DNA of 64,000 nucleotides, from contig CALCRH010000259.1 of the NCBI GenBank assembly GCA_937894515.1, positions 1 through 64,000 on the forward strand. Reading direction: 5' to 3'. The notes under the pieces were generated by a model. That model ran no database searches and was not told where the DNA came from. It saw nothing but the letters and a program-made list of their open reading frames with translations. This DNA is from an uncultured Clostridia bacterium. GTDB lineage: Bacteria; Bacillota; Clostridia; Oscillospirales; Oscillospiraceae. Positions 34,522 to 42,210 of this stretch are shown here, one piece after another; positions within the stretch are counted from its first letter, which is position 1, and each line of letters starts with the position of its first letter. The position numbers and the translations under genes are program-made.

Positions 34522-34752
34522 TTACACCTTGGCGACCAGCATGAAAGCGATCAGCAGACCATAAATGGTCAGAGCTTCCATCAGTGCCATGGAGATGATC
34601 AGGCTGGAGCGGATGTCACCGGCACATTCCGGCTGGCGGGCAATAGACTCCATTGCCTTGGTGGCGGTCTTACCCTGAGAAATAGCGGTAAAGGCGGCGC
34701 ACACAGAGATTGCCAATGCGGCAGCTAATGCGATAATAGCGGATGCAGTCAT
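34522..34752 (-). CDS. atpE: ATP synthase c subunit
   Basis: A 76-residue helical hairpin that forms the rotor ring. The loop is MESIARQPECAGDIRSS. The ion-carrying glutamate is in MALMEALTIYGL of helix 2. A glutamine stands in helix 1 (AISQGK) where sodium-type rings have one, but the residues after the glutamate are Ala-Leu instead of the Ser/Thr pair seen in sodium-binding rings, and the proline before the glutamine is Thr. Proton coupling is therefore more likely (inference). Confidence 0.95.
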   Translation of the reverse strand: MTASAIIALAAALAISVCAAFTAISQGKTATKAMESIARQPECAGDIRSSLIISMALMEALTIYGLLIAFMLVAKV

Positions 34753-34801
34753 GTTTTTTTCCTCCTAAAAATTGTTTTGTTTATTTTAATGTTTTGCTTT
34801 T

Positions 34802-35491
34802 TTACTTTAATGCAGGGAGTTCTTCTTCGCCGATGGCTTCTTCCAGATAGATGGACAGCAGCATCGTAAAGACAACCGCCTGGAGCAGACAGAACAGCAG
34901 ACTCATCACCTGCATCAAAAGGGGCAGGACAAGGGGCAGTATATGGGTAAGCTGCTCCGTGACCATTTCCTCGCCGTACAGGTTACCATACAAACGCAGA
35001 GCCAATGAGAAGGGCCGCGTGATCTGTTCCAGCAGATTCAGCGGAAGCATCAGGGCAAATGGGGTCAAAAACGTTTTCAGATACCCCTTCACACCACGAC
35101 TCTTCATTCCCACCATCTGCGTGGTCAAAAATGAGACCACACCAAGTCCCAGTGTTGTGGAAAGGCTGGCTGTCGGTACGGCAAATCCTTTTCCTGCACC
35201 GGGCAACAGGCCGGAGTAGTTACTGACAATTATAAAGATGAAGAACGTTGCCATCACGGGGAAATAGCGCCGTGTGTTGCTCTCGCCCATATTCTCGGCG
35301 AAGAAATTCCGCATCTTGGTGATAGCCATTTCCAACAGATTCTGCAACGGCCCCGGTACCTCTTTCAGGTTTCGTGTTGCAAGCCATGAAAACACGCCCA
35401 GCACCGCAATTATCACCCACATGGTGACCACTGCCCGCGTGACCTCCAACGGTCCGATCGAGAACAATACGTTTGTCGTCTCTTCCATCAT
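34802..35491 (-). CDS. atpB: ATP synthase a subunit
   Basis: A 229-residue membrane protein with five to six helices. The essential arginine is in SLALRLYGNLYGEE, and the last helix carries LLQAVVFTMLLSIYLEEAI. It forms the ion half-channels against the c ring. ATGATG at 35491 follows GAGGTGAA and overlaps the atpI stop. Confidence 0.95.
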   Translation of the reverse strand: MMEETTNVLFSIGPLEVTRAVVTMWVIIAVLGVFSWLATRNLKEVPGPLQNLLEMAITKMRNFFAENMGESNTRRYFPVMATFFIFIIVSNYSGLLPGAGKGFAVPTASLSTTLGLGVVSFLTTQMVGMKSRGVKGYLKTFLTPFALMLPLNLLEQITRPFSLALRLYGNLYGEEMVTEQLTHILPLVLPLLMQVMSLLFCLLQAVVFTMLLSIYLEEAIGEEELPALK

Positions 35492-35814
35492 TTCACCTCG
35501 TCATCTATCTCAATTTTCTTTTGTTCTTCCTCTCTGATCTGCTTGCCGATTCGCAGTGCCTGTATGATGTTCCCTGCGGACAGTCCCACCGCCGTCCCGA
35601 TGATCACACCGTAAAACGGGAACGGCAAAGCATTTCGCAGCAGATATACCGCCAAAAGCGCCAAAATATCCAACAGAGTTCGCAGCATACTCCCTGCCAT
35701 CACCGCGTTGGCATCATTTTTCTTCATATTCCGCCGTGTCAAAACCGTGCCGACTATCGCCACAGCAAAGCCGAATACCGCACCGATCACGCCGCCGATC
35801 AAATACTGTTCCAT
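35488..35814 (-). CDS. AtpI-like small membrane protein leading the atp operon
   Basis: A 108-residue protein with two pairs of hydrophobic helices (YLIGGVIGAVFGFAVAIVG and LLDILALLAVYLL ... GVIIGTAVGLSAGN) and a charged C-terminal tail. The frame is open to 35883, but that part includes the promoter; ATG 35814 (MEQYLIGG) after GAGGG is the likely start. Position and topology match AtpI/UncI or ATP synthase subunit I proteins that help assemble the c ring or bring in magnesium; sequence identity to AtpI is low by eye. Confidence 0.75.
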   Translation of the reverse strand: MEQYLIGGVIGAVFGFAVAIVGTVLTRRNMKKNDANAVMAGSMLRTLLDILALLAVYLLRNALPFPFYGVIIGTAVGLSAGNIIQALRIGKQIREEEQKKIEIDDEVK

Positions 35815-35869
35815 TGTTGCTTCCCTCGCATTCCGCAAACGGTACACAATTTTTCCGTAATTGTTAATT

Positions 35870-35899
35870 ATTATATATGACACTCCCGCAGCTTGTCAA
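35870..35899 (-). promoter_or_regulatory. Promoter of the atp operon
   Basis: On the minus strand a consensus TTGACA (35899-35894) and TATAAT (35875-35870), 18 bases apart, lie 55 bases before atpI. Strong housekeeping-type promoter. Confidence 0.8.
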
Positions 35900-36304
35900 C
35901 CGTGTAAAGAACTCGGTTCTTTCAAATTGCGAATTTTTGTCGAAAGCAGCCGTTGATTTTTGGGAATAATAAGCTGTACTACAAAATAGTCACCCCATTT
36001 AAGGAGGTAGCCGTATGCCCTATCAAGTGTTTCGGTTCCACGTGACGTGTCGCCGCGTCAACCAGATCGAGTTCCGCGATTTCTACCACGCCGGATCTGC
36101 ATTTGTATCTCGGGGCTTTGGGGAGCAGCATCCCTGCGGTCAATGCGCAGCCGATAGACGGCGTATCTCCGTTCCGGAGGGAAGAAGGCCAAAGGCGCCG
36201 GCGGGGCGGTCAGAACGATCCCAAACGAAATACGCAGGAAGAGTGAACTGCGTTTTTGCGTATTGTGCTTCCGTGGCAGCGTCACAAGCCAATCAAAGCG
36301 GCTA
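35900..36304 (+). other. Gap with a strong ribosome site and an unassigned open frame
   Basis: TTTAAGGAGGTAGCCGT precedes ATG at 36015, the best ribosome site in the area. The frame then reads about 95 cysteine- and arginine-rich residues (CRRVNQIEFRDFYHAG, VPEGRRPKAPAGR) that match nothing I recognise, and happens to stay open into the downstream hydrolase. A weak TTGATT/TACTAC promoter lies before it. It could be a small gene, a decayed gene or a structured RNA; composition is unlike the neighbouring proteins. Confidence 0.3.
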
Positions 36305-36333
36305 TTGTCTTTTTGTGGAATTTGCGGTAAAAT
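36305..36333 (+). promoter_or_regulatory. Promoter of the SGNH hydrolase gene
   Basis: TTGTCT (36305-36310) and TAAAAT (36328-36333) are 17 bases apart, 48 bases before the signal-peptide ATG at 36382. It supports translation from 36382 rather than from 36015. Confidence 0.55.
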
Positions 36334-36381
36334 ATATGAAGCAAATTATATTTGCGTATTGGGAAAGGAGAGCGCTGATTT

Positions 36382-37814
36382 ATGAAAAAGTGGGCAAAAT
36401 CTGCATTATCAATACTTTTGGTCTTTGTTATGGTGGCAAGCACCTGTGTGCTTCCCGTTATGGCTTACGAGGTAAGCGGAGACAACGCCTGTATGTTTAC
36501 ATAGGTGATTCCATGACCTTTGACTTTGTCGGAAGTCACAACAATTACCTTCCCTCCACCGACATTTACCCCTGGCAGGCGGCAAGAGCCATGGGCTACT
36601 CCACCGATGATTACGGCAAGTTCCCCGGCGGCAGATCTACCGACGCATACGCAGCCATCTCCGATTATCCCGGCGATGATTATGCCCAGACTGCGATGGA
36701 AAATTATATCAATGACCCCAACGCCGCTCGCTTCAAGCAGGCAGTGATTGACGCAAAGGCCATCTCCCTCCAAGTCGGCTACTCTGAGCTTACAAGGTTT
36801 CTCGGCAGTAATCTTTCAACCTATCTGGAAACCGGTGAGCTGAAGTACAGCTGCGATCTGTCTCAGGTCTTTTCTCCAACGGAATTGGAGAAGATCATGC
36901 CCTTCGTCGCCAAAAGCATGGACCTCATTGACAGCCTGATTCCCGACGGTGTCCAGCTCGCCTTTTCTCTGTTCCTTTCCGGGCTTTCCGCGCTCGAAAA
37001 GGAAGCGCTGATCACCCTGATCGGCCAAAAGGCATTCGACCTGTTAAGCGGGATCCATGCAACTGCCGATACGATAAAGGATGCTTTTACCTATACCATC
37101 GTCTCTGCGATCGTCCATTTTGATACGCTTGTCTCAAGAATCTACGAGCTGAACCCGGATGTCGATCTGTACGTGATGGGACTGATGAATCCCCTGATGC
37201 CGCTTCGCGTTGGCTTTGACCTGAACGGTATCGACTTTTCCATTTCTGCCGGTGCGCTGGTGGACGGCTTTTTCGATATACTGAACAACTATTACCGGAT
37301 CTGCTCTCCGTACTCTGACCGGTATTACTTCGTGGAGAATGTTCATCACGCTGAGGTCTATTCCGAGGCAATGGTCAAAGACGAGGATCTCACCCGAAGG
37401 ATCCTCTATACGCTGTACAATGACGAAGACCGTGGCGGATATGAAACCCGGAAAAATGCCGCAGCATATGCCAAGGCGGCGGCACAGGCCTCTGGCGTTA
37501 TGCAGATGTTAAAAAACACAAATCCGGTCGATCTCGGTAAATTGATTGCCGGTCTTGTCGAAAGCAAAGGTTCTCTTGACATCAGCGAAAAAGCCCTTGA
37601 AAAGCTCGCCGTCTATGATGAAAACGGCAATATCACCGCCACCTATATGGAGCAGTTCTGCGCTCATGTTGCTCTGGTCGGTATACTCAAAGGCATCTAT
37701 ATGCATCCGACTCCGGCGGGACATAATGCGGAAGCGCCCCTGCTCATAGCGGCTATGCAAAAAAAGCGTGTCGATCCTCTTGCGGTGATCTATCATATGA
37801 TCAGCCCCCGATAA
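36382..37814 (+). pseudogene. Secreted SGNH/GDSL hydrolase with a frameshift after the signal peptide
   Basis: ATG at 36382, after AAAGGAG, starts a clear signal peptide (MKKWAKSALSILLVFVMVAS, ending VMAYE) that stops at TAG 36502-36504. The catalytic part continues in another frame: YVYIGDSMTFDF gives the GDS block with the nucleophilic serine, the block II-like region follows, and the end carries MHPTPAGHNAEA in the block V position, where a catalytic histidine is expected. The two frames meet near 36480-36500, where about one base gained or lost would restore a protein of about 475 residues. No slippery heptamer is visible there. SGNH enzymes remove or transfer acyl groups on glycans or lipids. 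Either a real decay or a base-call error; the coding part is otherwise intact. It converges with the cotH operon. Confidence 0.7.
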
Positions 37815-37831
37815 AGGCGGCAGAAAAGCGC

Positions 37832-37872
37832 AAAAAATCACGGGTCTCCTTAATGAGAACCCGTGATTTTTA
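37832..37872. terminator. Bidirectional terminator between the hydrolase and cotH
   Basis: AAAAATCACGGGT and ACCCGTGATTTTT form a perfect stem around a short loop with A and T runs on both flanks, in the 101-base gap between convergent genes. Confidence 0.85.
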
Positions 37873-37915
37873 ATGGCTGAAACGTAAGCGCCGAGCCGTC
37901 CTTGCCTTCGCCTTT

Positions 37916-40222
37916 TTATGCGCCACATATATGATTTGCCAGATTCACGCAGCAAGCCAAAATGATAGAAGCGACTCGCTCGATTTGCTGACGGACACCG
38001 TTGCGTATCACAGCGGTTGCCGGGGAAATAACGACTTCACTCTTGCCAAGCGGTTCATTTCCGTCGCAATCGGCAAAATAGTTGCGGCAGGTATTGCAAT
38101 ACCAGCTCTCCTGCAATCCATATCGCTGCGCCGTGGCATCACGCGCTTCGATATGGTTTAAATCGTGCTGGCATATCGGCTGATCTGCTTCTTCCTCCGC
38201 TGCCTGACAGGCTTCTCCGATACGCACAGTCGTGTAGTTCGTCTCCCGCAGGCTGCCGGTGAGTGAGATGGCAGAGATCACGTTTTTGCGTCCCGGCTCT
38301 TCACTGAATTTTTCTCCCGGAATGATAATTCCAGACGCCAATTCGTCCGAAGCGAATGTTCCGTAGAAAATACCGTTTATGTAAAGGCTTGTCTCGCTGC
38401 CGGAGGGAACGAAAACTTTTAATACCGCATCTGTATCCGCGCTCATTTGATACTGTGCGCCATGTTTTTCGCGGTCTGCTGCGGCATTTTCCATCTGAAA
38501 ACGAATCTGGCTGCTTCTTTTATAGGGATTTGATGAAAGGAAATTGTAGAGCCAGAATGTCGTGCTGTTCTCTGAATAAAAGACGGAATCAAACCACCGA
38601 AACCGGCTGGTCAAAAATTCTTTCAGAATGACCACGTCACCGGCGTTACCGGTAAAGGAACGCCGCACATAGTTTTCTCCGGTCCAAAGCATCTCGTTTG
38701 CCACCGCGGACTCATACAATTCGTCACAATAGGTGTCAATGATCCCGCCATCCGCGATGAGCTCGCTCAAATAGGGGCGGATCTCCCAATACTTTTCCTG
38801 GGCCTTGATCTGGAAATAGGGATCATCCACAAATTCTTTCCAAAAATCCTGCCCGGTGTACCAGCCGACGACCGTGCCGGTAACGCTCCATAGCTTCGCC
38901 CCGAAAAACGAGCGATAGGAACCGCCGCCGATGTCAAAATCCCACGCCGGACCGAATACCAGTTTTTCCCCTACCGGTTTATAGCAAAAACGGCTTCTCG
39001 ATGCGGCATCTTCATTCCCCAGCAGCTCCATCGTTAACCAGTATGCCACCATGGAATCTATATCCGCCAGCTCCGAATAATGTACCCCGTCTGCATTATA
39101 CCCGTCAGCAGCAGCCAGCGCATCTTCAAGGCTCTGTAAATATGATTGCGCATATTCCAGCATTTCCGGATTTGTATACAGGAATTCCGGCTTGGAGACC
39201 GCCGTCTTAATTCCTCTGTTTGTTATAAAATGCGTCACATCTTCATCATAATCAGAGCCCATTTCGAACAGGTAGCCGCCGCTGATGTCAAAAGGCCGGT
39301 CATAAACCTCTGAAATCACATAAGTCTTTCCGTGATAGACGACTTCGTTGTCGGTCACCCACGAAAGATCGTCCTCCATCTGCTTTTCCAGAGCCGAAGC
39401 ATCACTTTTTGAGAAATCCTCCGGATAGGTCTCGCAGATCGCCTCTGCTACATCATCGGCAACGGACTCCCAATCGGTAATATCCACAAGCTGTTTACCG
39501 ATACGGATATGTTCACAGAGCTGATAGTTTCCCACATATTCTCCGTTGAATACCACATCTACCCATGTCGTATCCACAGCGATCAGCCCCAACTGTGCGG
39601 AAAGGCGATATCCCAACGAATTCCGCATCAGGCTGGGATCCAGATAGTTCGCCAAAAGAACATAGTGCTTGCTTTTTCCGAAGCCGAACAAGTTGCTCTT
39701 TTTATCCAGCTTCAGCTTATATGGCTTTTTATCATAATCCCAGGTTTTCGATCCCCGCCCTTTGATTTGGATCTTGCCGTCATACTGTGCGTCTACTGCA
39801 CCGTTCCCCTGAATGAACATCTCGCCGCCGATATACTCTGCACGGCTCGCAACGGCCTGCTCGTCCTCTGTCCGGATATATACAACAGGCAGGGGGCTGA
39901 AATAAATTCGGTCACTCCCGAGCCTTTCCCCGCTGTCACCGTCAAAAACAGCGACCTCGATCCACGCTTCATAGTCCGTAGCGGTGGGAGTATAGAGAGA
40001 TGCCGTTACCCCCGTGTCCTCATTTGCGACATACCAGCGGTAAACGATCCGCTCTTCCTCGATACCGCTCAGCTCCGCTTTCAGCGGCACACCGGCAGCC
40101 GGAGACTCCGCGTTGATTTGTACGCTGATCTCATCTGCAAAGCACACTTTCGCCAAGCCGATCAAAAGGATGGAGACAAGTACCGCATATAAAAGCCACT
40201 TTTTCGTTGTTGCATGATTCAT
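37916..40222 (-). CDS. Exported CotH-family kinase
   Basis: A 768-residue protein with a signal peptide (KKWLLYAVLVSILLIGLAKV, then CFADE). Residues about 30-105 look like an Ig-type domain (VYRWYVANEDTG, YEAWIEVAVFDGDSG). Residues about 110-560 are the CotH domain: KIQIKGRGSKTWDYDKKPYK, KHYVLLANYLDPSLMRN, and the metal-binding FGPAWDFDIGGG. The C-terminal 120 residues hold two CxxC-like pairs (CQHD, YCNTCRNYF). CotH proteins are atypical kinases known from spore coats, where they phosphorylate coat proteins; secreted versions occur widely in gut Clostridia with unknown targets. It is the last gene of the operon starting at 47400; GAGGACACAG precedes its ATG. Confidence 0.88.
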   Translation of the reverse strand: MNHATTKKWLLYAVLVSILLIGLAKVCFADEISVQINAESPAAGVPLKAELSGIEEERIVYRWYVANEDTGVTASLYTPTATDYEAWIEVAVFDGDSGERLGSDRIYFSPLPVVYIRTEDEQAVASRAEYIGGEMFIQGNGAVDAQYDGKIQIKGRGSKTWDYDKKPYKLKLDKKSNLFGFGKSKHYVLLANYLDPSLMRNSLGYRLSAQLGLIAVDTTWVDVVFNGEYVGNYQLCEHIRIGKQLVDITDWESVADDVAEAICETYPEDFSKSDASALEKQMEDDLSWVTDNEVVYHGKTYVISEVYDRPFDISGGYLFEMGSDYDEDVTHFITNRGIKTAVSKPEFLYTNPEMLEYAQSYLQSLEDALAAADGYNADGVHYSELADIDSMVAYWLTMELLGNEDAASRSRFCYKPVGEKLVFGPAWDFDIGGGSYRSFFGAKLWSVTGTVVGWYTGQDFWKEFVDDPYFQIKAQEKYWEIRPYLSELIADGGIIDTYCDELYESAVANEMLWTGENYVRRSFTGNAGDVVILKEFLTSRFRWFDSVFYSENSTTFWLYNFLSSNPYKRSSQIRFQMENAAADREKHGAQYQMSADTDAVLKVFVPSGSETSLYINGIFYGTFASDELASGIIIPGEKFSEEPGRKNVISAISLTGSLRETNYTTVRIGEACQAAEEEADQPICQHDLNHIEARDATAQRYGLQESWYCNTCRNYFADCDGNEPLGKSEVVISPATAVIRNGVRQQIERVASIILACCVNLANHICGA

Positions 40223-40294
40223 CTGTGTCCTCTTTCAAAATGTTGATAAAATGCTGCTTACCTTGATTGCACTTTTATAGGAGAGTGCGGCGGC

Positions 40295-41506
40295 TTAAAA
40301 TCGGAGGATGATATCTTTTTTATAGAAATACCAGGCAATGGCAGAGAGAAACGCCATACCGCCCAGAGTGAAAAGCAGGGCGATAGACAGCGGCGTATCC
40401 GCTGGCGGATGCCACATTTTCTGGATCACACGCAGGACAAGGCCGATCAAAAACAGCGGCATGGGATTGCGTCCCCACCAGACCAGATATTTCACTTTCG
40501 GATCCCATGCATTGAGCAGATTGATCAGCCCAAACAGCACCGCTGCCGCAAAAAGGGCAAACAGCACATAGTTCACCGTAACGGCGCTGGTATTCATGGG
40601 GAGGAAAACGCAGGTAACAGCCGCCAGAACGCCCAATACCAGCAGGGCGAAGTAATAAGACTTGTGATTTGTCTCCCGCTGGTAGAACTCCATCAGGATC
40701 GTTCCGCCAAACATCAGCAAAAACCAGCCCACCGTGCCCAGCAGGCCGCCCAGAACCACGACGTCAAACATCTCGATCACGCCGGGCAGCATTTGCAGCA
40801 GCGTATAGCAAATGCCGACTGCAAACCAGGAAACGATCCGTCCCTTCAGGTTCAGGCGGATGAACGGCAGCACCAGCAGTCCGGTCATGCCAATCTCATG
40901 CAGAATACTCCAATGCTTATAGAGATTTTCATTGTTGTGCTGAATGAAGATCAGAATATCATCCCGTATGCCCAGCACGATCCCGATCAGCCCCATCAGC
41001 ACAAGCGCGGCGACCATCGCCGTTTTGACGCCGCCTTTTGTTTTGCCCGAAACGCGCTTTATCGGTTTCACCACCGCATAGACGACGAAAAGCACGGCGA
41101 CGAGGAACATCAGCAGTGTTTGGATGAAATACGGGTCTTTCCCGTTTCCCACAAGCAGATATTCCGCCGAGACGATGATGCTGCCCACGCCCATAAAGCA
41201 GAGATAGCGCATCAGGAAATGCAGATAGGCGCGTTTGCCGCTTTTTTGGCTGCGCCGCAGGAAAGAGCCGCGGTAGGAAAGACTGATCAGGAAAAGGAAA
41301 ATCGGATCGGCCAGATCTGCCAGCGACATTCCCTTAAAAAGCATGATGCGCCCCGTAGTGCTGTTGTTGGCAATGCGGGCAAAAATTCCCAAACAGGGAA
41401 AATCTGCCGCGGCAATAAAAAACATCATGCAAAAGACGATCAGCCCGCGGAATCGGTCAATGCTCACGACTCGTGAGGTGGATGGTATAGTCATTTGTTC
41501 TGTCAT
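40295..41506 (-). CDS. Multi-pass membrane protein, acyltransferase-like (HGSNAT/DUF5009 type), copy A
   Basis: A 403-residue protein with about 10-12 helices. The start at 41506 follows GAGGTG and overlaps the ATPase gene by four bases. The N-terminal SIDRFRGLIVFCMMFF matches the start of heparan-alpha-glucosaminide N-acetyltransferase-like (DUF5009/DUF1624) proteins, where an R/G-rich turn precedes helix 1. Other shared marks are VWWGRNPMPLFLIG near the end and the final YFYKKDIILRF. It is a paralogue of the gene at 44633, which has the same start and end patterns. A transfer of acyl groups across the membrane is a reasonable guess; no substrate is evident. Confidence 0.75.
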   Translation of the reverse strand: MTEQMTIPSTSRVVSIDRFRGLIVFCMMFFIAAADFPCLGIFARIANNSTTGRIMLFKGMSLADLADPIFLFLISLSYRGSFLRRSQKSGKRAYLHFLMRYLCFMGVGSIIVSAEYLLVGNGKDPYFIQTLLMFLVAVLFVVYAVVKPIKRVSGKTKGGVKTAMVAALVLMGLIGIVLGIRDDILIFIQHNNENLYKHWSILHEIGMTGLLVLPFIRLNLKGRIVSWFAVGICYTLLQMLPGVIEMFDVVVLGGLLGTVGWFLLMFGGTILMEFYQRETNHKSYYFALLVLGVLAAVTCVFLPMNTSAVTVNYVLFALFAAAVLFGLINLLNAWDPKVKYLVWWGRNPMPLFLIGLVLRVIQKMWHPPADTPLSIALLFTLGGMAFLSAIAWYFYKKDIILRF

Positions 41507-42210
41507 GCGAACACCTCTTTCGTGCACGGGACGTCCGCAAGAATACGGCCGTCCTTCATGTGGATCATACGGCTGGCGTAAGCCGCAGACTGCTCCGAAT
41601 GGGTCACCATGATGATGGATATGCCGAGCTCCTCGTTGATCCGTTTGAAGTTTTTCATCACTTCCTCGCCGGAACGGCTGTCCAGATTGCCGGTCGGCTC
41701 ATCCGCCAGAATCAGCTTAGGCTCCGAGATCACGGCGCGGGCGATGGAAACGCGCTGCTGCTGTCCGCCGGAGAGCTTCGACGGGATCTCCCGCCGTTTT
41801 TCCGCGATCCCCATCATCTCCAGCAGATCGTTCAAACGATCCTGATACTGGGCAACAGGCTTGCCGGCCATAACGATCGGCAGCAGGATATTCTCTTCCA
41901 CGTTCAGATTCTGTACCAGATTGTAGAACTGGAACACGAAGCCGATCTCCCGGCAGCGAACCTTGCTCTGCTCCCTGTCGTTCAGCTTTGCCAGATCGTG
42001 TCCGCAAGTCAGAATACGGCCGGAAGTCGGGCGTTCCAGCCCACCCAGCAAATACAGCAAGGTACTCTTTCCGCAGCCGGACGGACCCATGACAGCTACG
42101 AATTCCCCGCGGGATACCTGAAAGCTCACATTTTCCAATACGCTGTTCCGAGCCTCGCCGATCCCGAATTCTTTGCAGACATTTTCTGCCGATATAACCA
42201 CATCAGTCAT
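41503..42210 (-). CDS. MacB/LolD-type ABC transporter ATP-binding protein
   Basis: A 235-residue ATPase. Walker A GPSGCGKSTLLYLLG, Q loop FVFQFYNLV, signature LSGGQQQRVSIARA, Walker B LILADEPTGNLD and switch histidine MVTHS. The LolD/MacB subfamily pairs with FtsX-fold permeases and moves substrates by mechanical coupling outside the membrane. It overlaps the permease gene by eight bases. Confidence 0.93.
   Translation of the reverse strand: MTDVVISAENVCKEFGIGEARNSVLENVSFQVSRGEFVAVMGPSGCGKSTLLYLLGGLERPTSGRILTCGHDLAKLNDREQSKVRCREIGFVFQFYNLVQNLNVEENILLPIVMAGKPVAQYQDRLNDLLEMMGIAEKRREIPSKLSGGQQQRVSIARAVISEPKLILADEPTGNLDSRSGEEVMKNFKRINEELGISIIMVTHSEQSAAYASRMIHMKDGRILADVPCTKEVFA

Noticed and set aside
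34522..34752. Sodium-coupled ATP synthase
   Set aside because: The Ser/Thr ligands after the helix 2 glutamate are absent, so a sodium claim is not supported.
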